DNA from: Saccharopolyspora rhizosphaerae
GTDB lineage: Bacteria > Actinomycetota > Actinomycetes > Mycobacteriales > Pseudonocardiaceae
Reading direction: 5' to 3'
Assembly: GCF_003931915.1 (NCBI RefSeq)
Contig: NZ_RSAA01000006.1
Coordinates: forward strand, 105,255-169,254
DNA length: 64,000 nucleotides
Below, in pieces: positions 49,818-57,456 of this stretch. Numbering within the stretch: position 1 is the first letter of the stretch; each line of letters starts with the position of its first letter. The notes under the pieces were generated by a model. That model did no database searches. It saw only the letters and a list, made by a program, of their open reading frames with translations, and was not told the origin of the DNA. Both the position numbers and the translations under genes were made by a program.

Positions 49818-51404
49818 TCAGACGAGTTCGAAGCCGTTGTAGTGGGAGACGGCGATGCCGTCGCAGACCTGCTTGTACGTGCCCACTCCCCCGACGAACG
49901 GCATGAAGACCCGCTTCTTGCCCGGGATGTTGGCGCCCATGTACCAGGACGCGGCGGAGGGCATGAGGGTGAGGTCGGCGACGTCGTTGGTGGTGTTGAC
50001 CCAGTTGTCCTCGGCGGCGAGGTCGGGCTCCATGCGGCGCTTGCCGCGGTCGCGAAGGTGCCGCAGCGCGTCGGTGACCCAGTCGACGTGGTACTCGATC
50101 GAGGTCATCATGTTCGACAGCACCGACGGGCTCTGCGGACCGGTGATCATGAACAGGTTCGGGAACCCCGCCGACATCAGGCCGAGGTAGGTGCGCGGCC
50201 CGTCAGCCCACTTCTCCCGCAACGTCGTGCCACCGCTGCGGACGTCGATGGCGTTGAGGGCGCCGGTCATCGCGTCGAACCCCGTCGCGAAGATGATCAC
50301 GTCGACCTCGTGCTCGGTGTCGCCCGCGACGATCCCCCGCCGGGTGATCCGGCGGATCGGTTCGTCGTTGATGTCCACGAGGGACACGTTCTCGCGGTTG
50401 TAGGTCTCGAAGTAGCCGGTGTCGACGCACATCCGCTTCGACCCGACCGGGTAGGACACCGGCGTGAGCTTCTGCGCCAGTTCCGGGTCGTGGACCTTCT
50501 CCCGGATCTGCCGGCGCACGTGCTCGGAGGCGGCTTCGTTGGCCTCGGCGTCCATCAGGATGTCGCGGAAGGTCTGGGTGTAGCAGAGACCTCCGTCCAG
50601 CCAACGCCTTTCGAGTTCGCGCTGGACGGTGTCCGGGTCGGAGTCCACGTAGTACTGCGTGTTCTCCTCCCCGCACTGCATGCCGACCTTCGCCATGCGG
50701 CTCAGCTCGCGGAACTCCGGGTAGCGGGTCTTGACCTCGCGCAGCCGGTCCTCGATCGGCCCGTTGCGGGCGGGGATCGCGTAGGACGGGGTGCGTTGGA
50801 AGACCACCAGGCTCCGCACTTCAGGAGCGATGGCGGTGATCGTCTGCAGGCCGGAGGAGCCGGTGCCGATCACGGCGACGCGCTTGCCCGACAGGTCCAC
50901 GCCTTCGTGCGGCCAGCTCGACGTCCAGTACTGCTCCCCCGCGAAGTCCTCGCGTCCCTCGAACTCCGGCTTCGACGGCACCGACAGGCAGCCGGTCGCC
51001 GCGATCACGTACCGCGCGGTGCAGCGCGCACCGTCGTCGGTCGTCACGGTCCACTCGTCGGCCTCGTCGTCCCAGTCGAGCGCCTCGACGCGGGTGTTGA
51101 ACGTGATGTCCGCGCGCAGGTCGTAGCGCTCGGCGACGTGCTGGGCGTAGGACAGCAGCTCGGGTTGCGCGGCGTAGCGCTCGCGCCACTCCCACTCCTG
51201 CTCCAGCTCGGGGTCGAACGAGTAGGAGTACTCGATCGTTTCGATGTCGCAGCGTGCGCCCGGGTACCGGTTCCAGTACCAGGTGCCGCCGACGTCGCCA
51301 CCGGCTTCGAAGACCCGCGCGGACATGCCGAGCTCGCGCAGCCGGTGCAGCTGGTAGAGGCCGGAGAAGCCGGCTCCGATGATGATCGCGTCGTGGTCGG
51401 GCAT
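49818..51404 (-). CDS. Type I Baeyer-Villiger monooxygenase
   Basis: A 528-aa flavoprotein from ATG 51404, overlapping the esterase stop as ATGA. FAD motif IIIGAGFSGLYQL, NADPH motif VAVIGTGSSGLQ, and a close resemblance to phenylacetone/cyclohexanone monooxygenases (VFQRTPSYAIPARN, ATGFDAMTGALNAIDVR, NLFMITGPQSPSVLSNM, ASWYMGANIPGKKRVFMPFVGG). It would insert oxygen next to a ketone to give an ester or lactone. The fingerprint FxGxxxHxxxWP reads FAGEQYWTSSWP (154-165), with Trp160 instead of the His that is nearly invariant. Coupling to an esterase supports a ketone-to-ester-to-acid route. Confidence 0.9.
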   Translation of the reverse strand: MPDHDAIIIGAGFSGLYQLHRLRELGMSARVFEAGGDVGGTWYWNRYPGARCDIETIEYSYSFDPELEQEWEWRERYAAQPELLSYAQHVAERYDLRADITFNTRVEALDWDDEADEWTVTTDDGARCTARYVIAATGCLSVPSKPEFEGREDFAGEQYWTSSWPHEGVDLSGKRVAVIGTGSSGLQTITAIAPEVRSLVVFQRTPSYAIPARNGPIEDRLREVKTRYPEFRELSRMAKVGMQCGEENTQYYVDSDPDTVQRELERRWLDGGLCYTQTFRDILMDAEANEAASEHVRRQIREKVHDPELAQKLTPVSYPVGSKRMCVDTGYFETYNRENVSLVDINDEPIRRITRRGIVAGDTEHEVDVIIFATGFDAMTGALNAIDVRSGGTTLREKWADGPRTYLGLMSAGFPNLFMITGPQSPSVLSNMMTSIEYHVDWVTDALRHLRDRGKRRMEPDLAAEDNWVNTTNDVADLTLMPSAASWYMGANIPGKKRVFMPFVGGVGTYKQVCDGIAVSHYNGFELV

Positions 51405-52351
51405 CAGATCGCCTCCCGGAACCGGTCGGTGAACTCGTTGACGTGCTTGGCGACCAGCTCCAACCCGGTTTCGGCACCGGGCAGCACGTTGACCATCTGG
51501 AAGTAGGCGTGCATCTGCCCTTCGGCCTCCTCCAGCGCGACGGGGACCCCGGCGGCCCGCAGCGCTTCGGCGTAGGCGACGCCCTCGTCGTGCAGCGGGT
51601 CGTGCTCGGCCACGTACACCAGCGCGGGAGGCAGTCCCGCGTGGCTCTCCGCGCGCAGCGGTGAGGCGTCGGGGTGCTGCCGCACCCGTTCGTCGGGCAG
51701 GTAGTGGTCCCAGAACCACAGCATGGTGTCGCGGTTCAGCAGCAGCTGGTTCTCCGGCGCGACGTAGGAGGGCCGGTCGAAGTCGCAGTCCGTGACCGGG
51801 TACACCAGCACCTGGTAGTCGATCGCCGGCCAGGAGCGCTCGCGCGCCCGCAGCGTCATCACCGCGGCGATGTTCCCGCCCGCGCTGTCCCCGGCCACGA
51901 TCAGCGGAGCACCGTCCGCGGCGAGTTCCGCCGCGTGCTCGGCCGCCCAGTTCAACCCGGTCCAGCTGTCGTCGACGGCGGCCGGGAACGGGTGCTCCGG
52001 CGCCTTGCGGTAGTTGACCATGACCACGGTCGCGCCCGTCGTGTTCGCAAGCCGGCGGCAGAGGTGGTCGTACTGGAAGTCGATGTCGCCGATGACCCAG
52101 CCGCCGCCGTGGAAGTAGACGAGCACGGCGCGCGGCTCTCCCTCCGGTCGCAGGACCCGGACGCGGAACGGGCCGCCACCACCGTCGAGCTTGAGGTCGC
52201 GCACCGAGGCGACCTCGGGTCCCGGGCCGCTGAGACCGGAGAAGATCGGCCCGCTCATCCGGGCGATCGCGGGCGTTGATTCGTGGATGGGCGGGTCACC
52301 TGATTCGGCCAACTCGGCCAGGAAGGCTTGAGAGGCGGGTTCCAACGGCAT
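51404..52351 (-). CDS. HSL-family esterase
   Basis: A 315-aa protein from ATG 52351 with GGAGGAGGACG. HGGG oxyanion motif in VYFHGGGWVIGDIDF, nucleophile in VAGDSAGGNIAA, Asp in YVAEHDPLHDEG and His in EGQMHAYFQM. It lies between the LLM oxidoreductase and the Baeyer-Villiger enzyme, translationally coupled to the latter. Its likely job is to hydrolyse the ester or lactone made by the monooxygenase. Confidence 0.9.
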   Translation of the reverse strand: MPLEPASQAFLAELAESGDPPIHESTPAIARMSGPIFSGLSGPGPEVASVRDLKLDGGGGPFRVRVLRPEGEPRAVLVYFHGGGWVIGDIDFQYDHLCRRLANTTGATVVMVNYRKAPEHPFPAAVDDSWTGLNWAAEHAAELAADGAPLIVAGDSAGGNIAAVMTLRARERSWPAIDYQVLVYPVTDCDFDRPSYVAPENQLLLNRDTMLWFWDHYLPDERVRQHPDASPLRAESHAGLPPALVYVAEHDPLHDEGVAYAEALRAAGVPVALEEAEGQMHAYFQMVNVLPGAETGLELVAKHVNEFTDRFREAI

Positions 52352-52384
52352 GCGCGTCCTCCTCCGGACATCGACCGCGGCTCG

Positions 52385-53563
52385 TCAGCCGTCGGCGACT
52401 TCCTTGGCGTACTTCTCGGTCATGTGCTCGACCGCGGCCAGCTGCTGCTCGGCGTGGCCGCTGCGGGTGTCGCGGGCGCGCTCCTTGGCGCGCAGGGTCG
52501 ACTCGTGGTGGCTGAGACCCGGCCCCTGGAAGTGCGGCATGACCTCCTGGGCGATGAGCTCGTAGGAGCGCTTCGTGGCTTCCGGGTTGGCCCACTCGTG
52601 GGCCAGCAGCAGCATGGCGCCGAAGCCGCCGGACTGGTCGGCGAGTCGTTGCACCTGCGCGCGGGCGTCCTCCGGAGTGCCGATCGCGCCGATGCCCGCT
52701 TCGTTGATGAAGTCGATCATCTCCCGGATGTTGGAGCCGTCCACCGCCATCTGCGGGAACGCGGCCACCTTCTGGAAGTAGGTGAACCACTGCTCGATGC
52801 CGTGCTCGACGTCCTTGTAAGCCTGCTCGCGGGTTTCGGCGATGTGCATGAGCCCGACGAGCCGCCAGCCGGACCGGTCCGGCGTGGGCTGCCCGTAGTG
52901 GGCGGCGCGCTCCTCGACGACGTTCCAGTGGTGGGCCAGCGCGTCGAAGCCCTCCTGGGTGAGGGTGGCGCCGATGGACAGCAGCCCGGTCCCGTGCCGT
53001 CCGGCCAGCCGCGGGCCGGTGGGAGAGGCGACCGCGGCCACGGCGACGTCGAAGCGCGGCTCGGTGTAGGGCCGCAGCTGCAGCTGCGCGTCCACCAGCT
53101 TGTGCGTCGGCGTCTGCTCGGTGACGGTCTCGCCTGCCAGCAGCCGCATGATGATGTCGAAGTTGATGTCGAGCAGTTCGCGGGTGTCGGTCGGGTTGAG
53201 GCCGATCATCGCCGAGTCGGTGGGCAGCGAGCCGGGGCCTACACCGAGCATCGACCGGCCGCGGGTCAGGTGGTCGAGCATCACCATCCGGTCGGCCACC
53301 CACAGCGGGTTGTGGTAGCTGACCGAGGTCACGCCGGTCCCGAACTTGATGCGGCGGGTGCGTTCCGCGGCTGCGGCGATGAAGATCTCGGGCGAGGCGA
53401 TGATCTCGCTGCCGGCGGAGTGGTGCTCGCCGATCCACGCCTCGTCGAAACCCATGTCGTCGAGGTGTTCCACGAGGCGGAGGTCCCGCTGCATGGCCAG
53501 CGTCGGGTTCTGCCCTGCTGGGTGGAACGGGGCGAGGAAGACGCCGAACCGCAACCTGCTCAT
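52385..53563 (-). CDS. LLM-class flavin-dependent monooxygenase
   Basis: A 392-aa protein. ATG 53563 is chosen over GTG 53566 because AAGGAG lies 6 nt upstream. Luciferase-like (LLM) features: FGVFLAPFHPAGQNPTLAMQRDLRLVEHLDDMGFDEAWIGEHHSAGSEI, VSYHNPLWVADRMVMLDHLTRGRSMLGVGPGSLPTDSAMIG and the SGGFGAMLLLAHEW C-terminal segment. It resembles limonene 1,2-monooxygenase-type proteins of actinobacteria, using reduced flavin and O2. It is first gene of an operon with the esterase and Baeyer-Villiger genes, so a cyclic or terpenoid compound is a fair guess. Confidence 0.85.
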   Translation of the reverse strand: MSRLRFGVFLAPFHPAGQNPTLAMQRDLRLVEHLDDMGFDEAWIGEHHSAGSEIIASPEIFIAAAAERTRRIKFGTGVTSVSYHNPLWVADRMVMLDHLTRGRSMLGVGPGSLPTDSAMIGLNPTDTRELLDINFDIIMRLLAGETVTEQTPTHKLVDAQLQLRPYTEPRFDVAVAAVASPTGPRLAGRHGTGLLSIGATLTQEGFDALAHHWNVVEERAAHYGQPTPDRSGWRLVGLMHIAETREQAYKDVEHGIEQWFTYFQKVAAFPQMAVDGSNIREMIDFINEAGIGAIGTPEDARAQVQRLADQSGGFGAMLLLAHEWANPEATKRSYELIAQEVMPHFQGPGLSHHESTLRAKERARDTRSGHAEQQLAAVEHMTEKYAKEVADG

Positions 53564-53589
53564 CACCAGCTCCTTCGACGGCGATCAAC

Positions 53590-53610
53590 TGACGTGCGTA
53601 ACCCACGTCA
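53590..53610. promoter_or_regulatory. Palindrome TGACGTG-N7-CACGTCA
   Basis: Perfect 7-bp arms in the 133-bp divergent region between the LLM oxidoreductase (-) and the thioesterase (+). It is well placed as a shared operator. No regulator gene is adjacent. Confidence 0.55.
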
Positions 53611-53696
53611 CAGCATCGGATGATCCTTTGCAAGACGGAGAGCGCGGCGGACCGGAACGTGTTCCGGAACTGGTTCGAGCAGGTAATGTGCGGTGC

Positions 53697-54491
53697 ATGC
53701 GTTCCTTCGCCGAGGCGACGACCGTGGTGGGAACCCGCGACGGCGTCTACTCGTCCACCTTGGACGACGAGTGGTCGATCGGGAAGAACCCGCACGGCGG
53801 GTACATGATGGCGCTGCTGACCAGAGCAGCGCTGACGGCCGCCGAGCGGCCGCACCCGCTCGCGGTCAGCGCGCACTTCCTGCGCTCACCGGACGCGGGT
53901 GAGGTCGAGCTGCGCACCGAACCGGTCAAGCGCGGGCGCCTGTTCACCACCGTGCACGCGCGCCTGGTCCAAGGCGGCAAGGTCTGCATCGACGCCACCG
54001 TGACCGCGGGCGAGCTCACCGACGCACCGCACGAGTGGGAGGCGACGCAGCAGCCTCCGATCAAGCCCCTGCACGAGTGCGACGACCACCGCCTGCCGAC
54101 CGAAGGCGGACTGCTCGGCAACATCGACGTCCGGCTCGACCCGCACTCCACCGCCTTCCTGCGCGGTGAGACGAGCGAAGGCGAGGTCCGCGGCTGGATG
54201 GAGCTCACCGACGGCACCGACTTCAACCCGCTGTCGCTGATCGTCGCCGTCGACCTGCTCCCGCCGACCATCCTCGGCTTGGGCCACACCGGCTGGTGCC
54301 CCACCGTCGAGCTGACCTACCAGCTCCGCGCCCTCCCGGCCCCGGGCCCGGTCGCCGGCTACACGCGCTGCGACGCGCTCCACCCCGACGGCTGGTTCAA
54401 CGAGGACGCGTTCGTTTACGACTCCCGAGGCCGCCTCGTCGCCCAAAGCCGCCAGCTCGCCCTCTCCGGCAACGCCCTCGAGGGCCGCTGA
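53697..54491 (+). CDS. Acyl-CoA thioesterase-like protein (double hotdog)
   Basis: A 264-aa protein. ATG 53697 gives MRSFAEATTVVGTRDG; the ribosome site is weak, and a GTG at 53688 with AGGTAAT is an alternative. Two hotdog halves are visible: DEWSIGKNPHGGYMMALLTRAAL with AHFLRSPDAGEVELRTEPVKRGR, and GWCPTVELTYQLRALPAPGPVAGYTRCDALHPDGWFNEDAFVYDSRGRLVAQSRQLAL. This matches TesB-like thioesterases that hydrolyse acyl-CoA. It is divergent from the Baeyer-Villiger operon and may finish the same pathway. Confidence 0.8.
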   Translation: MRSFAEATTVVGTRDGVYSSTLDDEWSIGKNPHGGYMMALLTRAALTAAERPHPLAVSAHFLRSPDAGEVELRTEPVKRGRLFTTVHARLVQGGKVCIDATVTAGELTDAPHEWEATQQPPIKPLHECDDHRLPTEGGLLGNIDVRLDPHSTAFLRGETSEGEVRGWMELTDGTDFNPLSLIVAVDLLPPTILGLGHTGWCPTVELTYQLRALPAPGPVAGYTRCDALHPDGWFNEDAFVYDSRGRLVAQSRQLALSGNALEGR

Positions 54492-54518
54492 GCCGGGCTG
54501 ACCGCCGGAAGACACGAC

Positions 54519-54551
54519 TGAGCCGTCCCCGGTAGGCGGGGACGGCTCAGC
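54519..54551. terminator. Bidirectional terminator
   Basis: Arms 54519-54531 and 54539-54551 (13 bp, perfect) with a 7-nt loop lie between the convergent stops at 54491 and 54560. Confidence 0.75.
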
Positions 54552-54559
54552 AACGGCCT

Positions 54560-54727
54560 TCAGTCCTCGTCTTCGGGCTTGGCGTGGTCGGCCTTGCCCG
54601 GGTTCGGGTCGCGGGAGAGGTCGATCAGCGGGTCCACGCCGGCGCCCTCCGGGCGGGCGTGGTCGGGTACGCCGGGATTGGGGTCCCGCGACAGGTCGAT
54701 CTCCGGACGCTCGTTCTCGGTGCTCAT
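54560..54727 (-). CDS. Small protein with internal duplication
   Basis: A 55-aa acidic protein, MSTENERPEIDLSRDPNPGVP..., from ATG 54727 with AGGGGGAAA. The unit IDLSRDPNPGxxDHAxPE occurs twice (about residues 10-27 and 35-52). There is no hydrophobic segment. The repeated NPG/DHA pattern suggests a short binding motif. Family not recognised. Confidence 0.6.
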   Translation of the reverse strand: MSTENERPEIDLSRDPNPGVPDHARPEGAGVDPLIDLSRDPNPGKADHAKPEDED

Positions 54728-54774
54728 GCATTTCCCCCTGTGGTCGGCAGGCGCCTCGTCCTGCGCCTGAACCT

Positions 54775-54811
54775 CCGCGGACCCCACCAGGATGCCGGGT
54801 GGGGTCCGCGG
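54775..54811 (-). terminator. Terminator after the lactate permease gene
   Basis: Arms 54775-54788 and 54798-54811 (14 bp, perfect) around a 9-nt loop. It lies 23 bp downstream of the minus-strand stop at 54834. Confidence 0.75.
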
Positions 54812-54833
54812 AAGATCGCCAGGGGCCCTGCTG

Positions 54834-56423
54834 TTACGGCACCATCCAGGCCAGGACCGGGAGGGATTGCAGGTAGGCGAGCACGCACATCGCGACCAGG
54901 AAGATGAGGCTCCACGGCAGGACTCGGCGGAAGATGTCGCCTTCCCGGCCCGACATGCCGACCGCGCCGGCAGCGATGGCGAGGTTCTGCGGCGAGATCA
55001 TCTTGCCGAGCACGCCGCCGGACCCGTTCGACGCAGCGGCCAGGACCGGGTCGAGCCCCACCTTGTTCGCGGCGGCGACCTGCAACGCGCCGAACAGCGA
55101 GTTGGACGAGGTGTCCGAGCCGGTGACCGCCGTGCCGAGCCAGCCCAGGACCGGTGCGATCAGCGCGAACACGCCGCCCGCGCCGGCCATCCAGTTGCCG
55201 AGCGTGGCCGTCTGCCCGGAGGCGTTCATGACGTAGGCGATGGCCAGCACGGACATCACGGTGACGATCGGCCACTTCAGCTGGGCGTAGGTGGCGAAGT
55301 AGCGCTCCAGCGAGTCGTGCGCGCTGATCCCGAGGGCGGGGATGCTGAGCAGCCCGGCGATGAGCAGGAGGCTGCCCGCGCTGGTGAGCCAGTTGAACTT
55401 GAACTCGGTCATCGACAGCTCTTCGCCAGCTGCGTTGGCCACGTGCAGACCGGGCCAGTTGAACTTCACCGTCACGGCGTCGAGCAGGTCGTTGACCGGA
55501 CCGATCTGGGCCACGACGAACACCGCGATGATGATCAGGTACGGCGCGTAGGCGCGCACCACCTGCGCCCGCGAGTCGGTCTGCGTGCTCGACCCGGTCT
55601 CCTCGGAGCCCTGCGGGCTCCACACCTTCAGCAGCAGGACCGTGGCCCCGGCGGCCACCAGCGCGGCGACGATGTCGGCCAGCGGCACGGAGAGGTAGTT
55701 GGCGGCCACGAACTGGGCGAAGCCGAAGGTGGTGCCGCACGTCAAGGTGGCAGGCAGGGTCTCCCGGACGCCCCTGAAGCCGTCGATGATGCCGACCAGC
55801 ACGACCGGGACGAACACCGCGAGGATCGGCGTCTGGCGGCCGGTCATCGCGCCCAGCTCGGCCAGCGGCAGGTCGGTGACGCTGGACAAGGTGACGAGCG
55901 GCGAGGCCAGCGCTCCGAAGGCCACCGGCGCGGTGTTGGCGACCAGGGACACGACCGCCGAGGTGATCGGTGAGAAGCCCAGGGCCAGCAGCATGACCGT
56001 GGTGATCGCGACGGGCGTGCCGAACCCGGCCAGCGCTTCCAGGAGGGCCCCGAAGCAGAAGGCGATGATCACCGCTTGGATCCGCCGGTCCCCGCTGACC
56101 CGGGAGAAGGTCCGCTGCAGGACGTCGAAGTGCCCTGTCCGGACGGTCATGTTGTAGACCCAGATCGCGTTGATCACGATCCACAGGATCGGGAAGAACC
56201 CGAACGCCGCGCCCAACGTCGCCGACAGCACCGCCGGGCCGACCGGCATCGGGTAGACCAACACCGCCACGGCCAGGGCGACGCCCAAGGAGATCAGCGA
56301 GGCCTTCCACGCCGCCATCCGAACGATGCCCAGCAGGACGAACAGCACCAGCAGCGGCAGCGCCGCGGCCAGCGCGCTCACCCCCAGCGAGCCGAACAGC
56401 GGATCCAAGACCTGTTGGTACAC
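54834..56423 (-). CDS. lctP: L-lactate permease
   Basis: A 529-aa membrane protein. GTG 56423 follows GAGGGAG by 5 nt; a GTG two codons earlier overlaps it. LctP features: GFFPILWIVINAIWVYNMTVRTGHFDVLQRTFSRVSGDRRIQAVIIAFCFGALLEALAGFGTPVAITTVMLLALGF, WLGTAVTGSDTSSNSLFGALQVAAA and the SPQNLAIAAGAVGMSGREGDIFRRVLPWS end. It carries lactate (and glycolate) with protons. Length is usual for the family. No lldEFG-type genes are adjacent, and no regulator lies beside it. Confidence 0.92.
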   Translation of the reverse strand: MYQQVLDPLFGSLGVSALAAALPLLVLFVLLGIVRMAAWKASLISLGVALAVAVLVYPMPVGPAVLSATLGAAFGFFPILWIVINAIWVYNMTVRTGHFDVLQRTFSRVSGDRRIQAVIIAFCFGALLEALAGFGTPVAITTVMLLALGFSPITSAVVSLVANTAPVAFGALASPLVTLSSVTDLPLAELGAMTGRQTPILAVFVPVVLVGIIDGFRGVRETLPATLTCGTTFGFAQFVAANYLSVPLADIVAALVAAGATVLLLKVWSPQGSEETGSSTQTDSRAQVVRAYAPYLIIIAVFVVAQIGPVNDLLDAVTVKFNWPGLHVANAAGEELSMTEFKFNWLTSAGSLLLIAGLLSIPALGISAHDSLERYFATYAQLKWPIVTVMSVLAIAYVMNASGQTATLGNWMAGAGGVFALIAPVLGWLGTAVTGSDTSSNSLFGALQVAAANKVGLDPVLAAASNGSGGVLGKMISPQNLAIAAGAVGMSGREGDIFRRVLPWSLIFLVAMCVLAYLQSLPVLAWMVP

Positions 56424-56824
56424 CAGCACTCCCTCGAGGCGTCGAACCGTTCCGGCGCAACATAACGGCCCGTTCACCCGAGACAAGTCACACGAGCACA
56501 ACGAAAACAGCTGACGCACGGGCACTTCCGACCACTTTCGGCGAATTGCCCGCTTCGCGGAGGTGGTTCTCGACGCGCTACTCGGTTGGCAGCGGACTCC
56601 ACTGATCCGCGCGGAGGACTGCCGGCACGATCCGGTCAGCTGACCACCGCGCGCTGCGAAGACCAGGGCACCTCGGTGGTCAGCTGCTGGCGATCGCGGG
56701 CAGCGGCTTCGTCATGGTCGGCGGTCAGCCCGTTGAGCGGTCTCGCCGTTTCCGCGAAGCCCGATCCCGGCGCAGAAGCGGGCGTGACTCGCCGCGTTCG
56801 AGCCGGTGCCGCCTCCGGTGCCGG
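56424..56824. other. Intergenic region
   Basis: About 400 bp between the start of lctP (-) and the stop of the MarR gene (-). It should hold the lctP promoter. No gene is seen. Confidence 0.45.
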
Positions 56825-57283
56825 TCAGTGTTGCGGTGCGGGTTGCGCGAGGCCGTCGAGCGCTTCGACGAGCGGGGCGAGTTCCGGGGTCTGCGCAGCC
56901 GAGTCGAGCGCCGCGGCCAAGGCCGCGTCGTGCGTGGGACGGGCCTGTTCCAGGAGCGCTCGCCCTGCGTCGGTGAGTTCGGTGTAGATACCCCTGCGGT
57001 CCTCCTTGCAGAGGACGCGGGTCAGCAGTTCGCGATCCTCCAAGCGGCTGACCAGGCGCGTTGTCGCGCTTCCGCTGAGCGCGGTCGCGCGAGCCAGCTG
57101 CTGCATGCGCATGTGCCAGCCGTCCTGGCGGCCGAGCGCGTCGAGCACGGTGTACTCGACGACCGAGAGGCCGTGCTCCGCCTGCAACGCCTTCTCCAGC
57201 GCGGTGTCGAGCATCCCGTGCAAGGCGGCGAGCGTGCGCCAGCCGTGAGCTCGCACCTCGACGGCATCGTCCGCGATCCCCAC
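56825..57283 (-). CDS. MarR-family transcriptional regulator
   Basis: A 152-aa protein. GTG 57283 lies 5 nt after GGGGAGG. The winged helix is LSVVEYTVLDALGRQDGWHMRMQQLARATALSGSATTRLVSRLEDRELLTRVLCKEDRRGIYTELTDAGRALLEQA. MarR proteins repress divergent transporter or detoxification genes and are released by ligands. It is divergent from an MFS exporter, and a palindrome at 57394-57414 lies between them. Confidence 0.9.
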   Translation of the reverse strand: MGIADDAVEVRAHGWRTLAALHGMLDTALEKALQAEHGLSVVEYTVLDALGRQDGWHMRMQQLARATALSGSATTRLVSRLEDRELLTRVLCKEDRRGIYTELTDAGRALLEQARPTHDAALAAALDSAAQTPELAPLVEALDGLAQPAPQH

Positions 57284-57393
57284 GAGCACCTCCCCGACCT
57301 CCGAGCTTCCGTGCCCAGGTTACCAGCACGCACGTTCAGGCAGCGTGCGCAACTATCTCGCACGTCACAGTACCCGCATGTGGCAGTATGCCG

Positions 57394-57414
57394 CGTCTGC
57401 AATTATTGTCGACG
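57394..57414. promoter_or_regulatory. Candidate MarR operator
   Basis: A 9-bp perfect palindrome CAATTATTG at 57400-57408, flanked symmetrically by CGTC (57394-57397) and GACG (57411-57414). AT-rich symmetric sites of this size are typical of MarR proteins. It lies between the MarR and MFS genes, 43 bp upstream of the MFS start. Confidence 0.65.
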
Positions 57415-57456
57415 CTCGTAACTGACGGACGCAATTCACACCAGGAAGGCCCGCAC

